A stretch of DNA of 33,299 bases. Origin: Pseudomonadota bacterium. Lineage in GTDB: Bacteria; Pseudomonadota; Gammaproteobacteria; Burkholderiales; Rhodocyclaceae. Of the stretch, positions 8,423 through 15,431 are shown piece after piece. The stretch covers positions 1-33,299 of the forward strand of contig JAGTRT010000031.1 in assembly GCA_018261895.1 (NCBI GenBank), in the 5' to 3' direction. The notes beneath the pieces are model-generated. The model did no database searches. It saw only the letters and a program-made list of their open reading frames with translations, and was not told the DNA's origin. Position numbers and translations under genes: made by a program. Within the stretch, counting starts at the first letter, position 1, and each line of letters opens with the position of its first letter.

Positions 8423-9534
8423 CAGCGCGGCGCCCTGGCCGGGCAGCTCGCCGGGTCGCTGTGGTAGGCCGAAACGCCCTGACGGCGCAGACGGCCGAGG
8501 TAGCAATCGTGCTTGGCCACCCAGCGGTAAGCCTGCTCGTCGGCGAGCAAACCCGGCAGGTTGGTCAGGTCGAGTTCGGCGATGCGCAGTTCGGCGCCGC
8601 CGGTCGCTTCCATCAGGCCTTCGACGAGCAGCAGGTCGGAGAGCAGATAGGCCGCGAAGCGCGGCTCGCTGCCGAGGCGGGCGGCCATCTCGTCGCGGCC
8701 ATAACCAGCATTGAGTTCGATGGTGGCGCGCAGCATGGGCAGCGACAGGTGGTCGATGCCGGCCGGTCGATTGAAAAAGCGGGCGACGGCCGGACCGACG
8801 CCGCGCGTCACGGGCCGGCTGATCGCCGTCATGGCCACCGGCTCGGGCAGCGCCTGGGCGATGCCGCCCTCGGCCAGCCGCTGGCGCAGGAAGGCGCGGG
8901 CCGTCGCCAGTTCATCCGGCGATAGCGGCGCCAGCGCACAGGGCAATTGCGTCGAATTGCGGAGCTTGAGGCATAGCTCGCGGTGCCACAGCTTCTGGCC
9001 GAACAGGGCGCCGAAGGAAGCGCGTTCGCCCGCCACCTGCAGGCTGCCACCGCCGATGTCGAGGATGTGGCTGGTCGCCAGCCGTTCGCCGAGCAACTGG
9101 CGGGCGCCGAGGTAGCCGTAGGCGCCTTCCTGGCGCTGCGGGATGACCAGCACGGCAACGCCGCTCGCCTCGCGGACGGCGCGCAGGTCGTCGGCCAGCC
9201 GACCACGGTTTTCGTTGGCGGCCAGGCGCCAGGCGGAAAAGCCACCGCCCAGCCTGGCGCAGTCGCCGGCAAAACCGCCGCGCGCGGGCAGATCGCGCAG
9301 CGCGGCGACGGTCGGCGGCAGGGTTTCGGCCAGGCCACGCCCGGCCGTCAGCGGGCCGAGGTAATCGATATCCGCCTGCGGCACCGCCGCCTGCCCGGCC
9401 TGCCCGGCGCGGATGCCGGACGAGCCCATGTCGAAGGCGATGCGACAGGCTTCGCCCGCCGACGCACCTGCCGCCAGCGCGCCGAGCAGCGCACCGGCCA
9501 GCAGGCCGAACCAGCGTGGGCGGCGTTCGCTCAC
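8422..9534 (-). CDS. Exported Ppx/GppA-like phosphatase-domain protein
   Basis: Actin-like ATPase fold related to exopolyphosphatase/guanosine pentaphosphatase. From the GTG at 9534 the product is 370 residues. It begins with a basic N-terminus and a hydrophobic segment (WFGLLAGALLGALAAGASA), so it is probably exported or membrane-anchored. The phosphate-1 motif is IAFDMGSSGIRAG (D35) and the second is ILDIGGGSLQVAG (D159). The C-terminal half (GIDHLSLPMLRATIEL onward) is less conserved. A longer ORF runs upstream to 9606, but the GTG overlaps the preceding stop as GTGA, which favours coupled initiation there. A signal peptide is unusual, since classical Ppx and GppA are cytoplasmic. Actual substrate is unknown. 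Confidence 0.75.
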   Translation of the reverse strand: MSERRPRWFGLLAGALLGALAAGASAGEACRIAFDMGSSGIRAGQAGQAAVPQADIDYLGPLTAGRGLAETLPPTVAALRDLPARGGFAGDCARLGGGFSAWRLAANENRGRLADDLRAVREASGVAVLVIPQRQEGAYGYLGARQLLGERLATSHILDIGGGSLQVAGERASFGALFGQKLWHRELCLKLRNSTQLPCALAPLSPDELATARAFLRQRLAEGGIAQALPEPVAMTAISRPVTRGVGPAVARFFNRPAGIDHLSLPMLRATIELNAGYGRDEMAARLGSEPRFAAYLLSDLLLVEGLMEATGGAELRIAELDLTNLPGLLADEQAYRWVAKHDCYLGRLRRQGVSAYHSDPASCPARAPR

Positions 9535-10106
9535 AGGTGCAGGTAACCCGCCACCCCGGCCGCCACACCGAGGGCCGACGCACCGTAAACACCGACCAGC
9601 ATCCACTTGCGGCGGGTCAGCAGGGTGATGGCGGAGAGCGCGATGGCGATCTGGATCAGCGTCGTGGCCAGCGCCCAGCGCTCATGCACGTGCATTTCCT
9701 TGGCGCTTTCGGCGTCCGAGGCCTTGGCTTCGGCTTCCAGCTTCTCGGCCTCGACCTTGATCTCTTCCTTTTCCTGCTTGTAGCGCTCGATGGCCGCCTT
9801 GAACTTCTCCTGCGCCTCGCCCGTCGTCAGCGTCACCGACAGCTCGGCCAGGTTCTGCTTGTTGCTCTTGGCCTGGTAGTAATTCCACTGGTTCGACGCC
9901 GCCGTCTTCTGGATCGCCGCCTCGTTCTTGAAGAGCAGCGCGGCGTTCTGCGAATGGCCGCCCATGTAGCCGAACATCGCACCGATGGTCGACAACACCG
10001 CCGTCAGCACCGCAATGCGCGACGTAAAGCCGTCGCCGCCGTGCTGGGCAACGTGTTCGACCTCGTGGTCGTGCGGACCATGAACATGAAAACCGTGACC
10101 GGACAT
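9531..10106 (-). CDS. DUF4337-family membrane protein
   Basis: A 191-residue protein with a histidine-rich N-terminus (HGFHVHGPHDHEVEHVAQH). A first membrane segment (IAVLTAVLSTIGAMFGYMGG) follows, then a long charged coiled-coil stretch of about 80 residues (KFKAAIERYKQEKEEIKVEAEKLEAEAKA region). Two C-terminal membrane segments end the protein. This arrangement, with QNAALLFKNEAAIQKTAASNQWNYYQAKS after the first helix, matches DUF4337. The ATG at 10106 is preceded by AAGGAGAATTC, a strong ribosome-binding site. It is the first gene of the operon and diverges from yihY. The function of the family is unknown; the histidines could bind metal. Confidence 0.85.
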   Translation of the reverse strand: MSGHGFHVHGPHDHEVEHVAQHGGDGFTSRIAVLTAVLSTIGAMFGYMGGHSQNAALLFKNEAAIQKTAASNQWNYYQAKSNKQNLAELSVTLTTGEAQEKFKAAIERYKQEKEEIKVEAEKLEAEAKASDAESAKEMHVHERWALATTLIQIAIALSAITLLTRRKWMLVGVYGASALGVAAGVAGYLHL

Positions 10107-10234
10107 GAATTCTCCTTTTTCCTGCGGTAAGCGTTGAAGCGCCGCATTTTAGCGCCATGACGGCACACAATCGTTACAAACCGTGACCGCCACTGCGGTA
10201 TAACATCGGCATTTTCACTCCCGGCAACGGCCCC

Positions 10235-11122
10235 ATGCAAATCATCACCCGCACCGACGCCCAGCTCATCCGCCATCCGCTCGACTTCGCCCGCGTCACC
10301 CTGCGCCATTTCGCCGACAACCAGGGACTCATGCTCGCCGGCGCCGTCGCCTACTACGCCCTGCTCTCGCTCGTCCCGATGATCATCCTCGCCGTCCTCG
10401 GCCTCTCGCGCTGGGTCGACCAGGCCATCCTCATCGCCACCCTGCAGCGCTACCTCGAATGGCTCGTCCCCAGCCAGGCCGCCGCCGTCCTCGCCGACGT
10501 CTCCGGCTTCGTCGACAGCGGCGCCTCGCTCGGCATCATGCTCCTCGCCACCCTCGTCTTCTTCGCCTCGCTCACCTTCTCCATCCTGCAAAAAGCCATG
10601 GCGCGCATCTTCGCCCACCGACACGCCAGCGAAAAACGCCACGCCCTGATCAGCGCCCTGCTCCCCTTCAGCCTCGTCCTCCTCGTCGGCGTCAGCCTCT
10701 TCGCCATCACCGTCGCCAGCGTCACCATCCAGAGCATCGCCAGCGAAAGCATCACCCTCCTCGGCCGCGAATGGCCGCTCAAGCGACTCTCCGGCGGCGC
10801 CCTCTACGGCCTCGGCCTGGCCAGCGAAATCGCCATCCTCACCCTGCTCTACACCATCCTCCCCGTCGGCCGCACCCGCGTCCGCCATGCCCTCGTCGGC
10901 GCCATCGTCATCACCGTCCTCTGGGACATCGTCCGCCACGCCCTCGTCTGGTACTTCGCCACCCTCTCCAAAGCCAGCATCGTCTACGGCTCACTCACCA
11001 CCGCCGTCGTCGTCCTCTTCAGCTTCGAACTCGCCGCCACCCTGCTGCTCCTCGGCGCCCAGGTCATTTCCGAATACGAACAACTCGACCGCCGCCTCGG
11101 CGAGACCGGCAGCGCCGGATAG
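10235..11122 (+). CDS. YihY/virulence factor BrkB family membrane protein
   Basis: A 295-residue inner-membrane protein with six predicted helices. The family signature follows the first short amphipathic stretch (LMLAGAVAYYALLSLVPMIIL near residue 31). Further helices include LGIMLLATLVFFASLTFSI, LVLLVGVSLFAITVAS, ASEIAILTLLYTILPVG, ALVGAIVITVLWDIVRHAL and VYGSLTTAVVVLFSFELAATLLLLGAQ. The ATG at 10235 sits in an otherwise short divergent gap with the DUF4337 gene. The family was once annotated as RNase BN in error; its transport role is unresolved. Codon use is extremely GC-rich at third positions, as in the host core genes. Confidence 0.92.
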   Translation: MQIITRTDAQLIRHPLDFARVTLRHFADNQGLMLAGAVAYYALLSLVPMIILAVLGLSRWVDQAILIATLQRYLEWLVPSQAAAVLADVSGFVDSGASLGIMLLATLVFFASLTFSILQKAMARIFAHRHASEKRHALISALLPFSLVLLVGVSLFAITVASVTIQSIASESITLLGREWPLKRLSGGALYGLGLASEIAILTLLYTILPVGRTRVRHALVGAIVITVLWDIVRHALVWYFATLSKASIVYGSLTTAVVVLFSFELAATLLLLGAQVISEYEQLDRRLGETGSAG

Positions 11123-11130
11123 GACAATTT

Positions 11131-11167
11131 GACGGTCAACCGGAAAAAATAACCAAAATTGAAATTT
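11131..11167 (+). repeat. Dispersed 36-bp repeat, copy 3
   Basis: Core CGGTCAACCGGAAA followed by AAATAACCAAAATTGAAAT, 8 bp after the yihY stop. The left flank CAATTTGA is also present before copy 6 at 28411, so the unit may extend about 7 bp further left. No terminator-like T-run follows. Confidence 0.88.
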
Positions 11168-11210
11168 GCGGCGCACAGGGAAAGCTGCGCATCAGGAAAT
11201 GACATTGCAA

Positions 11211-11222
11211 TTTCCCGGGAAA
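11211..11222. promoter_or_regulatory. Perfect palindrome TTTCCCGGGAAA
   Basis: A 12-bp perfect palindrome within an AT-richer context (AATTTCCCGGGAAAATT), about 170 bp before the first cassette gene and in the transition from core to accessory sequence. It could be an operator; no regulator is indicated. Confidence 0.25.
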
Positions 11223-11391
11223 ATTCATACTGTCCGGTTTGTCGGCTGAAAACTTTCGAAAATATGCAAGAAATCGCCAAAAACCGCTGTCACACAATCA
11301 ACTCCGGCCGTTCTGTCCGCCAGCTTATGGGACGGGTTTCCGGATTAGGCGATAGTTTTGTCGTCTACCACTAGTTGGTCGTCATAGAAAA

Positions 11392-11784
11392 ATGCGATCT
11401 CTCTTTGCTCTTTTCTTTCCGACAGCCATGTGCATCGCTCTAACGGGCTGCTGCGCATTTGTTCCTTGCCATCCTGCAACCTCGCTTGTCGGTGCTGTCT
11501 TGAATTCAGATGGCCAACCTGTGGCAAACGCTAACGTCGCGCTTTATGGAACGACCAGCACAACAGACTCGAAAGGTTGCTTCAACTTGCACGTTGCTGA
11601 TGCCTTGCCCTTTACTTTCGCGGTCACCGCGCAGGGCTACAAGTCGGCCGAAATCGAGGCTAAACCAGGCTTCTACAACCTTCAAACCAAACTTGCACCC
11701 ACTCAATCATCAGAAAAGAGCCATATAGAGTGGGTTTCAATTTCACCAGCCGAGTACCGTTCCTTCATTCCATGCAAATACTGA
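11392..11784 (+). CDS. Putative lipoprotein with carboxypeptidase-regulatory-like fold
   Basis: A 130-residue protein whose N-terminus is a lipoprotein signal (MRSLFALFFPTAMCIALTGC, lipobox LTGC). A single beta-sandwich repeat of the CarboxypepD_reg type follows: SLVGAVLNSDGQPVANANVALYG, then TDSKGCFNLHV and FAVTAQGYKSAEIEA. Such modules usually serve in outer-membrane or periplasmic binding. The ATG at 11392 directly precedes the signal peptide; the upstream AT-rich stretch holds no strong Shine-Dalgarno. attC-1 lies 26 bp after the stop, making this the first recognisable cassette gene. Specific role unknown. Confidence 0.7.
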   Translation: MRSLFALFFPTAMCIALTGCCAFVPCHPATSLVGAVLNSDGQPVANANVALYGTTSTTDSKGCFNLHVADALPFTFAVTAQGYKSAEIEAKPGFYNLQTKLAPTQSSEKSHIEWVSISPAEYRSFIPCKY

Positions 11785-11809
11785 GTCCAGCGCTCGTACG
11801 TCCAACTCC

Positions 11810-11881
11810 GCCCAACAATCCGCTCCAGCCAACCGTCAGCCACCTTCGCTGTCTGCCGTCGGCCGAGCTTCCACGTTGGGC
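11810..11881 (+). repeat. attC-like recombination site 1
   Basis: Outer sites GCCCAAC (11810-11816) and GTTGGGC (11875-11881) are perfectly complementary. Inside, GCTC-CA-GCC and GGC-C-GAGC pair imperfectly with unpaired bases, as in folded attC bottom strands. The length of 72 bp is typical. This is the clearest of the five sites. Confidence 0.8.
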
Positions 11882-11899
11882 CGCTTGAAGGAGAATCCG

Positions 11900-12211
11900 G
11901 TGCCTTGGTACGCTGCCAGATCTGTCTATCACTTCGGTGTGAAGAACGACGGAACGAACATATTTGAAGAGCGTGTTGTCTCCTTCGAGGCAGCTGATTG
12001 GCCGGAGGCCCATGCAAAGGCAGACGCCGAAGCACTGGCCTATGCGGAGGATCGCAATCTTTCCGTGCACCCAGAGCGAAGCGGCTACGAGCAAGATGGA
12101 GAACAGCTCATCGATGGTTACGAACTCTGGTCTGAACTATTCGAATCTCGACTGTCACTCCAAGAGTTTTACGCAGAGCGCTATGCCAAATATGAATATC
12201 ACCCTGATTGA
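11900..12211 (+). CDS. DUF4288-like cassette protein
   Basis: A 103-residue protein read from the GTG at 11900, which follows AAGGAG at a spacing of 6; this is better than a TTG at 11876 that overlaps the attC core site. The opening VPWYAARSVYHF, then FEERVVSFEAADWPEAHAKADAEALAYA, resembles the DUF4288 pattern (WYaAk...EErivlieA.s..eA..kA). The C-terminal half is acidic with many aromatic residues. No membrane segment or signal is visible. It is the sole gene of a cassette bounded by attC-1 and attC-2. Function unknown. Confidence 0.7.
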   Translation: MPWYAARSVYHFGVKNDGTNIFEERVVSFEAADWPEAHAKADAEALAYAEDRNLSVHPERSGYEQDGEQLIDGYELWSELFESRLSLQEFYAERYAKYEYHPD

Positions 12212-12217
12212 CCAGCT

Positions 12218-12307
12218 GCCCAACCCTGCGGTCGATCTAGCTACCTTCGGTCGCTGGACGCCGCGCTATAAATCGCCGCGCAGCGTCCATTACCTTCAAT
12301 GTTAGGC
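12218..12307 (+). repeat. attC-like recombination site 2
   Basis: Outer sites GCCCAAC (12218-12224) and GTTAGGC (12301-12307) pair except for one G-T-type position. The centre contains TGGACGC...GCGTCCA around CGCGC/GCGCG, a strong inner hairpin. Length is 90 bp. The next gene starts 5 bp after R'. Confidence 0.75.
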
Positions 12308-12312
12308 CCGCT

Positions 12313-12774
12313 ATGTCGATCGATGACCTTATGAATAGATTTCGCTTGGCTAGCCGAGAACTGTTTAACAACTACTTTCGGATAGATATCCCAAGCAGTG
12401 TCGATCCGTGGCTAGTGGAGGAGCGCTTTTCTAACGTTCAAGACGAACTGTTCCAAATGATGGTCACTGAACCCGCCTCAATATCTCGCATCGGATACGG
12501 TGATTTACAAACAGACATCATTGTCGAGATGCGGTCCGATTCCGTCCCATGGCTATTGAATCGTGACAAGAACTCCGGTTACTGGGATGCTGAGCCAAAC
12601 CAGGTTACTCGTGACGCCCAATTGAAGTTCAAAGCATTCTTTGATTGGGATCAGCTTTCATACCGAGACAACACCTATGTCCGAGTGCTGGTCGTAGATT
12701 GGCCAGCCATGCCAAGCGTTGTCGGAAGAGACGCCTTAATCGAGGCCCAGTATGTTCGCTATGTGCAGGCCTAA
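12313..12774 (+). CDS. Hypothetical cassette protein
   Basis: A 153-residue soluble protein starting at the ATG 5 bp after attC-2; its stop codon TAA is part of the R'' core of attC-3 (GCCTAAC). There is no signal peptide or transmembrane segment. The composition is acidic and tryptophan-rich (SSVDPWLVEERF, SVPWLLNRDKNSGYWDAE, FFDWDQLSYRDNTYVRVLVVDWP). I do not recognise a family. The 3' overlap with attC and very short 5' leader are typical of integron cassettes, where expression depends on upstream promoters. Confidence 0.68.
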   Translation: MSIDDLMNRFRLASRELFNNYFRIDIPSSVDPWLVEERFSNVQDELFQMMVTEPASISRIGYGDLQTDIIVEMRSDSVPWLLNRDKNSGYWDAEPNQVTRDAQLKFKAFFDWDQLSYRDNTYVRVLVVDWPAMPSVVGRDALIEAQYVRYVQA

Positions 12775-12867
12775 CCCGCCGCTCGAAAATGACCGCCGAG
12801 AAGCCCCGCTTCTCGGTTCCCTAGGCGGCCTCGCCGCTCCGTCTGCCCCTCACCTAGCACGCTAGAA
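12769..12867 (+). repeat. attC-like recombination site 3
   Basis: R'' GCCTAAC (12769-12775) and a degenerate R' GCTAGAA (12861-12867, T to C at the second base of the usual GTTAGAA) frame a 99-bp unit. Within it CCGAGAAGC-ccc-GCTTCTCGG forms a 9-bp hairpin. The altered core triplet could make this site inactive for recombination. Confidence 0.65.
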
Positions 12868-12873
12868 GCTCAA

Positions 12874-13416
12874 ATGGACTATCGATCCCTCACGAAGCTC
12901 CTCACAAAGATTGGCGGCCTGTTCGTCATTCTCTTCGCGCTTAGCCAACTGTCGTCATCATTTGGTGTTGCGTACCAGCTTTACTCAAAGCAGCAAGATC
13001 TACTGAGCGCCTTGATCGTTGGTGCAGTTCCGGTTTTGTTTCCACTCGCACTGGGGCTTGTGCTTTTCTATTTCCCAGGCGTAGTCACTAATCGCCTGCT
13101 TCAATCAGACCTTGAACGCAATGGCATTGACGAAAAATCAATCGCCAGAGTCGAAGAGGCCGGGCTGGCTCTCTTGGCCATCTACATCGTGGTGCACTCG
13201 TTCGGAGATGCTGCCTACTGGATATCTCGGATCAAGCTTTACCACGTGTTCATTGAGAGCGAAAAGATGATGCCAGGTCCACCACTCCTACCAGGAGACT
13301 TCGCCCAACTTGTCGCTGTGGCAGCCCAAGTCGTTCTAGCTATTGCGCTCTTCTTCGGTGCCTCCGGCTTGGTGCGTATGAAGGACAAACTTCGAGGTCG
13401 CATAGATAACCAATAG
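12874..13416 (+). CDS. Hypothetical multi-pass membrane protein (cassette gene)
   Basis: A 180-residue protein with four hydrophobic segments: IGGLFVILFALSQLSSSFGV, LIVGAVPVLFPLALGLVLFYF, AGLALLAIYIVVHSFGDAAYW and LVAVAAQVVLAIALFFGASGLV. A charged loop with KSIARVEE lies between the second and third. The ATG at 12874 follows attC-3 by 6 bp. The stop codon TAG at 13414-13416 lies within the first copy of a short inverted-repeat element, so the last residues (NQ) come from that element. No family recognised. Confidence 0.68.
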   Translation: MDYRSLTKLLTKIGGLFVILFALSQLSSSFGVAYQLYSKQQDLLSALIVGAVPVLFPLALGLVLFYFPGVVTNRLLQSDLERNGIDEKSIARVEEAGLALLAIYIVVHSFGDAAYWISRIKLYHVFIESEKMMPGPPLLPGDFAQLVAVAAQVVLAIALFFGASGLVRMKDKLRGRIDNQ

Positions 13417-13468
13417 GGTCAAAGACATTTAAATTTTATAAAAAAAAGCAAATTGCTCTGACCCATTT
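13411..13468 (+). repeat. CCAATGGGGTCAGAG element, copy A
   Basis: A unit of about 58 bp with imperfect terminal inverted repeats, here CAATAGGGTCAAAGACATTT at the left and GCTCTGACCCATTT at the right. The AT-rich middle has an A-run. The left end contains the stop codon of the preceding gene. The following gene starts 9 bp past the right end. Similar GGGTCAGAG ends are known to me from REP-associated tyrosine transposase surroundings. Confidence 0.7.
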
Positions 13469-13476
13469 CATTGCAA

Positions 13477-13761
13477 ATGTCGCTGAATAGAAAATTCCTA
13501 ATCCCCATATGGCTGGTCTTGAGCCTCGTAGCCTATTACCTGTTCTTAATGACTCAATTAGGAAATTACTACCACGGTGGCAATGCGATCGGCAAGAGCA
13601 TTGAAGATGCCATTGGCGTTCTCGCTGTTTTTGCAAGCCTTGAAATCTTTCGTACCGAACGCAGTCGGTTAGCTCGTATTGCTGCGGTTCTAATGGCCAC
13701 GCCGCTCGTAATGGTGCTTAGCTTAGAACTATGGTTTGGAATTAAGTGGTATCTGTCATAG
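13477..13761 (+). CDS. Small membrane protein (cassette-array gene)
   Basis: A 94-residue protein with three hydrophobic segments: FLIPIWLVLSLVAYYLFLMTQ, AIGVLAVFASLEIF and IAAVLMATPLVMVLSLELWFGI. Positively charged RTERSRLAR before the last helix sets an inside loop. The ATG at 13477 was chosen over an in-frame TTG six bases earlier. It sits between copies A and B of the CCAATGGGGTCAGAG element, without an attC on either side. No family recognised. Confidence 0.6.
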   Translation: MSLNRKFLIPIWLVLSLVAYYLFLMTQLGNYYHGGNAIGKSIEDAIGVLAVFASLEIFRTERSRLARIAAVLMATPLVMVLSLELWFGIKWYLS

Positions 13762-13820
13762 GTCAAGTCATGAAACCGCATCAAGCCCAGGCAACTCTCG
13801 AACACCGAACAACCAATAAC

Positions 13821-13876
13821 CAATGGGGTCAGAGACATTTAAGTCTTGTGAAAAAACAAATGGCTCTGGCCCATTT
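13821..13876 (+). repeat. CCAATGGGGTCAGAG element, copy B
   Basis: Left end CAATGGGGTCAGAGACATTT and right end GGCTCTGGCCCATTTTATTG; the same orientation as copies A and C. The six bases before it (ATAACC) match those before copy A, so the conserved unit extends slightly leftwards. Confidence 0.7.
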
Positions 13877-13929
13877 TATTGTTTTATCGCTTCGCCGGAA
13901 CAACCTTTTCCCACAAACATGAGATTGCA

Positions 13930-14325
13930 ATGAAGAATCTATTTGTATTGATATTGATCTGCTGCGTTGGATATTTCGGATATCAGAAACACTCATCAGA
14001 CAGTAGCAGCTTGTATGGAAGGTACGAACTTAATGTTGATGCAATGATTAAGCAGCTAGAAAACAAGGGGATCTCGCAAGCCTCCATAGACGCATTTAGG
14101 AAGCAAATGGGAAATGGCCGCACAACAACAAGAATTGAAAAGGACAAAATCACTATCACCATTAACGGAGAGGCAGTCGATTTCTCCTACGACTTGGTTT
14201 CAAAGAATGGAAATTGCACAACTATTCGTGCCGAAGGAAAGACCTTGGACTATTGCGTTGAGAATGACACTCTCGAGGTTCACAACAAACAGAATTCCAT
14301 GTTCGAGGTTTATAGGCGAATTTAG
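13930..14325 (+). CDS. Hypothetical membrane-anchored or secreted small protein
   Basis: A 131-residue protein starting at the ATG at 13930 with an N-terminal hydrophobic anchor (MKNLFVLILICCVGYFGYQ). A hydrophilic domain follows: LYGRYELNVDAMIKQLENKGISQASIDAFRKQM, then beta-rich TRIEKDKITITINGEAVDFSYDL. This layout recalls small periplasmic domains in which a short helical part precedes a lipocalin-like sheet, but no family is recognised. A TTG at 13879 would add 17 residues that fall at the end of repeat B and is less likely. attC-4 begins 14 bp after the stop. Confidence 0.65.
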   Translation: MKNLFVLILICCVGYFGYQKHSSDSSSLYGRYELNVDAMIKQLENKGISQASIDAFRKQMGNGRTTTRIEKDKITITINGEAVDFSYDLVSKNGNCTTIRAEGKTLDYCVENDTLEVHNKQNSMFEVYRRI

Positions 14326-14339
14326 CTTTTAAAAGTATC

Positions 14340-14406
14340 GCCTAACTTATCACTCCACCGATCCTGCGTGAAAAACCCCGCATGCCGGCGAATTCAGACG
14401 TTAGAA
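14340..14406 (+). repeat. attC-like recombination site 4
   Basis: R'' GCCTAAC (14340-14346) and R' GTTAGAA (14400-14406) share a 5-bp complementary core. CTGCGTG/GCATGCCGG in the middle gives an imperfect inner stem. Length is 67 bp. The next start codon lies 4 bp after R'. Confidence 0.68.
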
Positions 14407-14410
14407 ACCT

Positions 14411-14827
14411 ATGCACACGCTCCTATTCATTCTCGCCTACATTGCCTTTGCGTTTGGCGCACGACCCGAAGTTACTGTAGCGATAACTGTAATTTTTATT
14501 CTGGTTGCCCTTGTAATTCAGTTCTTTACAAAAAAACTCACCGATATTCAGCCACCATTCATTGATGCACTCGAGGCAATCGGATTGTCGTTTTTCTTTC
14601 TTTTTCTAATCCTTCTGTTCTTTGCCAGTGCCATGCACAGCACGGTTGCTTTGATTATTTTGGCCATTAATCCGTTTTTCATCCCAATCGGGCTATTTGG
14701 AGCATTTGCACTCGGTTTTTCGCTTAGCCTCCAAACGACTATCCTGCCCAGCTTGAAGATAGCCGCCTCGGCAAGCCTCTTTGCCGCGCTGTTGATTGTC
14801 GCCGCCAGAAAACTAATTTTTGCTTAG
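14411..14827 (+). CDS. Hypothetical multi-pass membrane protein (cassette gene)
   Basis: A 138-residue, strongly hydrophobic protein with about five membrane segments: LLFILAYIAFAFG, VTVAITVIFILVALVIQFF, IGLSFFFLFLILLFFASAM, STVALIILAINPFFIPIGLFGAFALGF and IAASASLFAALLIVAA. A short polar loop, TKKLTDIQPPFIDALE, separates the second and third. The ATG at 14411 follows attC-4 directly. Copy C of the short inverted-repeat element starts 9 bp after the stop. No family recognised. Confidence 0.66.
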   Translation: MHTLLFILAYIAFAFGARPEVTVAITVIFILVALVIQFFTKKLTDIQPPFIDALEAIGLSFFFLFLILLFFASAMHSTVALIILAINPFFIPIGLFGAFALGFSLSLQTTILPSLKIAASASLFAALLIVAARKLIFA

Positions 14828-14835
14828 CTTTAAAA

Positions 14836-14893
14836 CCAATGGAGTCAGAGACTTTTAAGTTTTGTGAAAAAGAAAATGGCAGTGACCCATTTA
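14836..14893 (+). repeat. CCAATGGGGTCAGAG element, copy C
   Basis: Left end CCAATGGAGTCAGAGAC and right end GTGACCCATTT, same orientation as copies A and B. The candidate start codons of the downstream lipoprotein gene (GTG 14864, ATG 14876) lie inside this copy, so the element provides the first codons of that gene. Confidence 0.68.
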
Positions 14894-15412
14894 AAACCCT
14901 GCATCTCCAACATTGCCAAAATTTTGGTTTTGCCGTTGATGTTAATCGCTTGTACCCCGTCCCCCGGAGTAGTTAGTCAATCCGTACGCAGTGAGCTACA
15001 GAAAGGCCAGATGAAGATTAATCTGGCCGAAATAGTGACGTTTGACTGGGATGAGGTAACACTGTTCGCGCCGTACTCAGTCAAGTCCAACGTTTGCCCG
15101 CCCCTTCAACTGAACCAGAACGATTGCGCAGCCCTTCTACCCAACATGGTGGCGGAAACCCAGTATTTGCTTGTATTTCGCTTAAATGGACGCGTGGTTC
15201 ACCACGAGTATCACAACATTTCAAACGGCCACTTCGAGATGCGCAAGATGGCAACCCGTCTTCTACGCTCTCAGAGCTCATTTCAAGTAACTCCAGCAAA
15301 ACCCGAGCACTCCCCCTCACCGTGGTATCTGTCTCCTGAACATGATCCTGACACTCCACCCAAGAGTCTCCCTTCGGTCGCTAGTACAGCCGGCAAGCCG
15401 GCTGTACCTTAA
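14876..15412 (+). CDS. Putative lipoprotein (cassette-array gene)
   Basis: From the ATG at 14876 a 178-residue protein with a lipoprotein signal ending LVLPLMLIAC (lipobox LIAC). The mature region contains VTFDWDEVTLFAPYS and VFRLNGRVVHHEYHN, and ends in a proline-rich tail. An in-frame GTG at 14864 would add a basic MKKK that also suits a signal peptide; neither start has a clear ribosome-binding site, and both lie in element copy C. The coding end contains a 10-bp perfect hairpin (TACAGCCGGC-aa-GCCGGCTGTA, 15385-15406). No family recognised beyond the lipoprotein signal. Confidence 0.65.
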   Translation: MAVTHLKPCISNIAKILVLPLMLIACTPSPGVVSQSVRSELQKGQMKINLAEIVTFDWDEVTLFAPYSVKSNVCPPLQLNQNDCAALLPNMVAETQYLLVFRLNGRVVHHEYHNISNGHFEMRKMATRLLRSQSSFQVTPAKPEHSPSPWYLSPEHDPDTPPKSLPSVASTAGKPAVP

Positions 15413-15431
15413 TTGAAACATTGAGCATTTA

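Noticed and set aside
11340..11391. Possible attI or R' core (GTTGGTC) before the first cassette gene
   Set aside because: No complementary R'' partner or integrase gene nearby; a single 7-bp match is too weak.
15385..15406. Perfect 10-bp hairpin at the end of the lipoprotein gene as a terminator
   Set aside because: It lies before the stop codon and has no T-run, so it is not a credible intrinsic terminator; noted in the gene entry instead.
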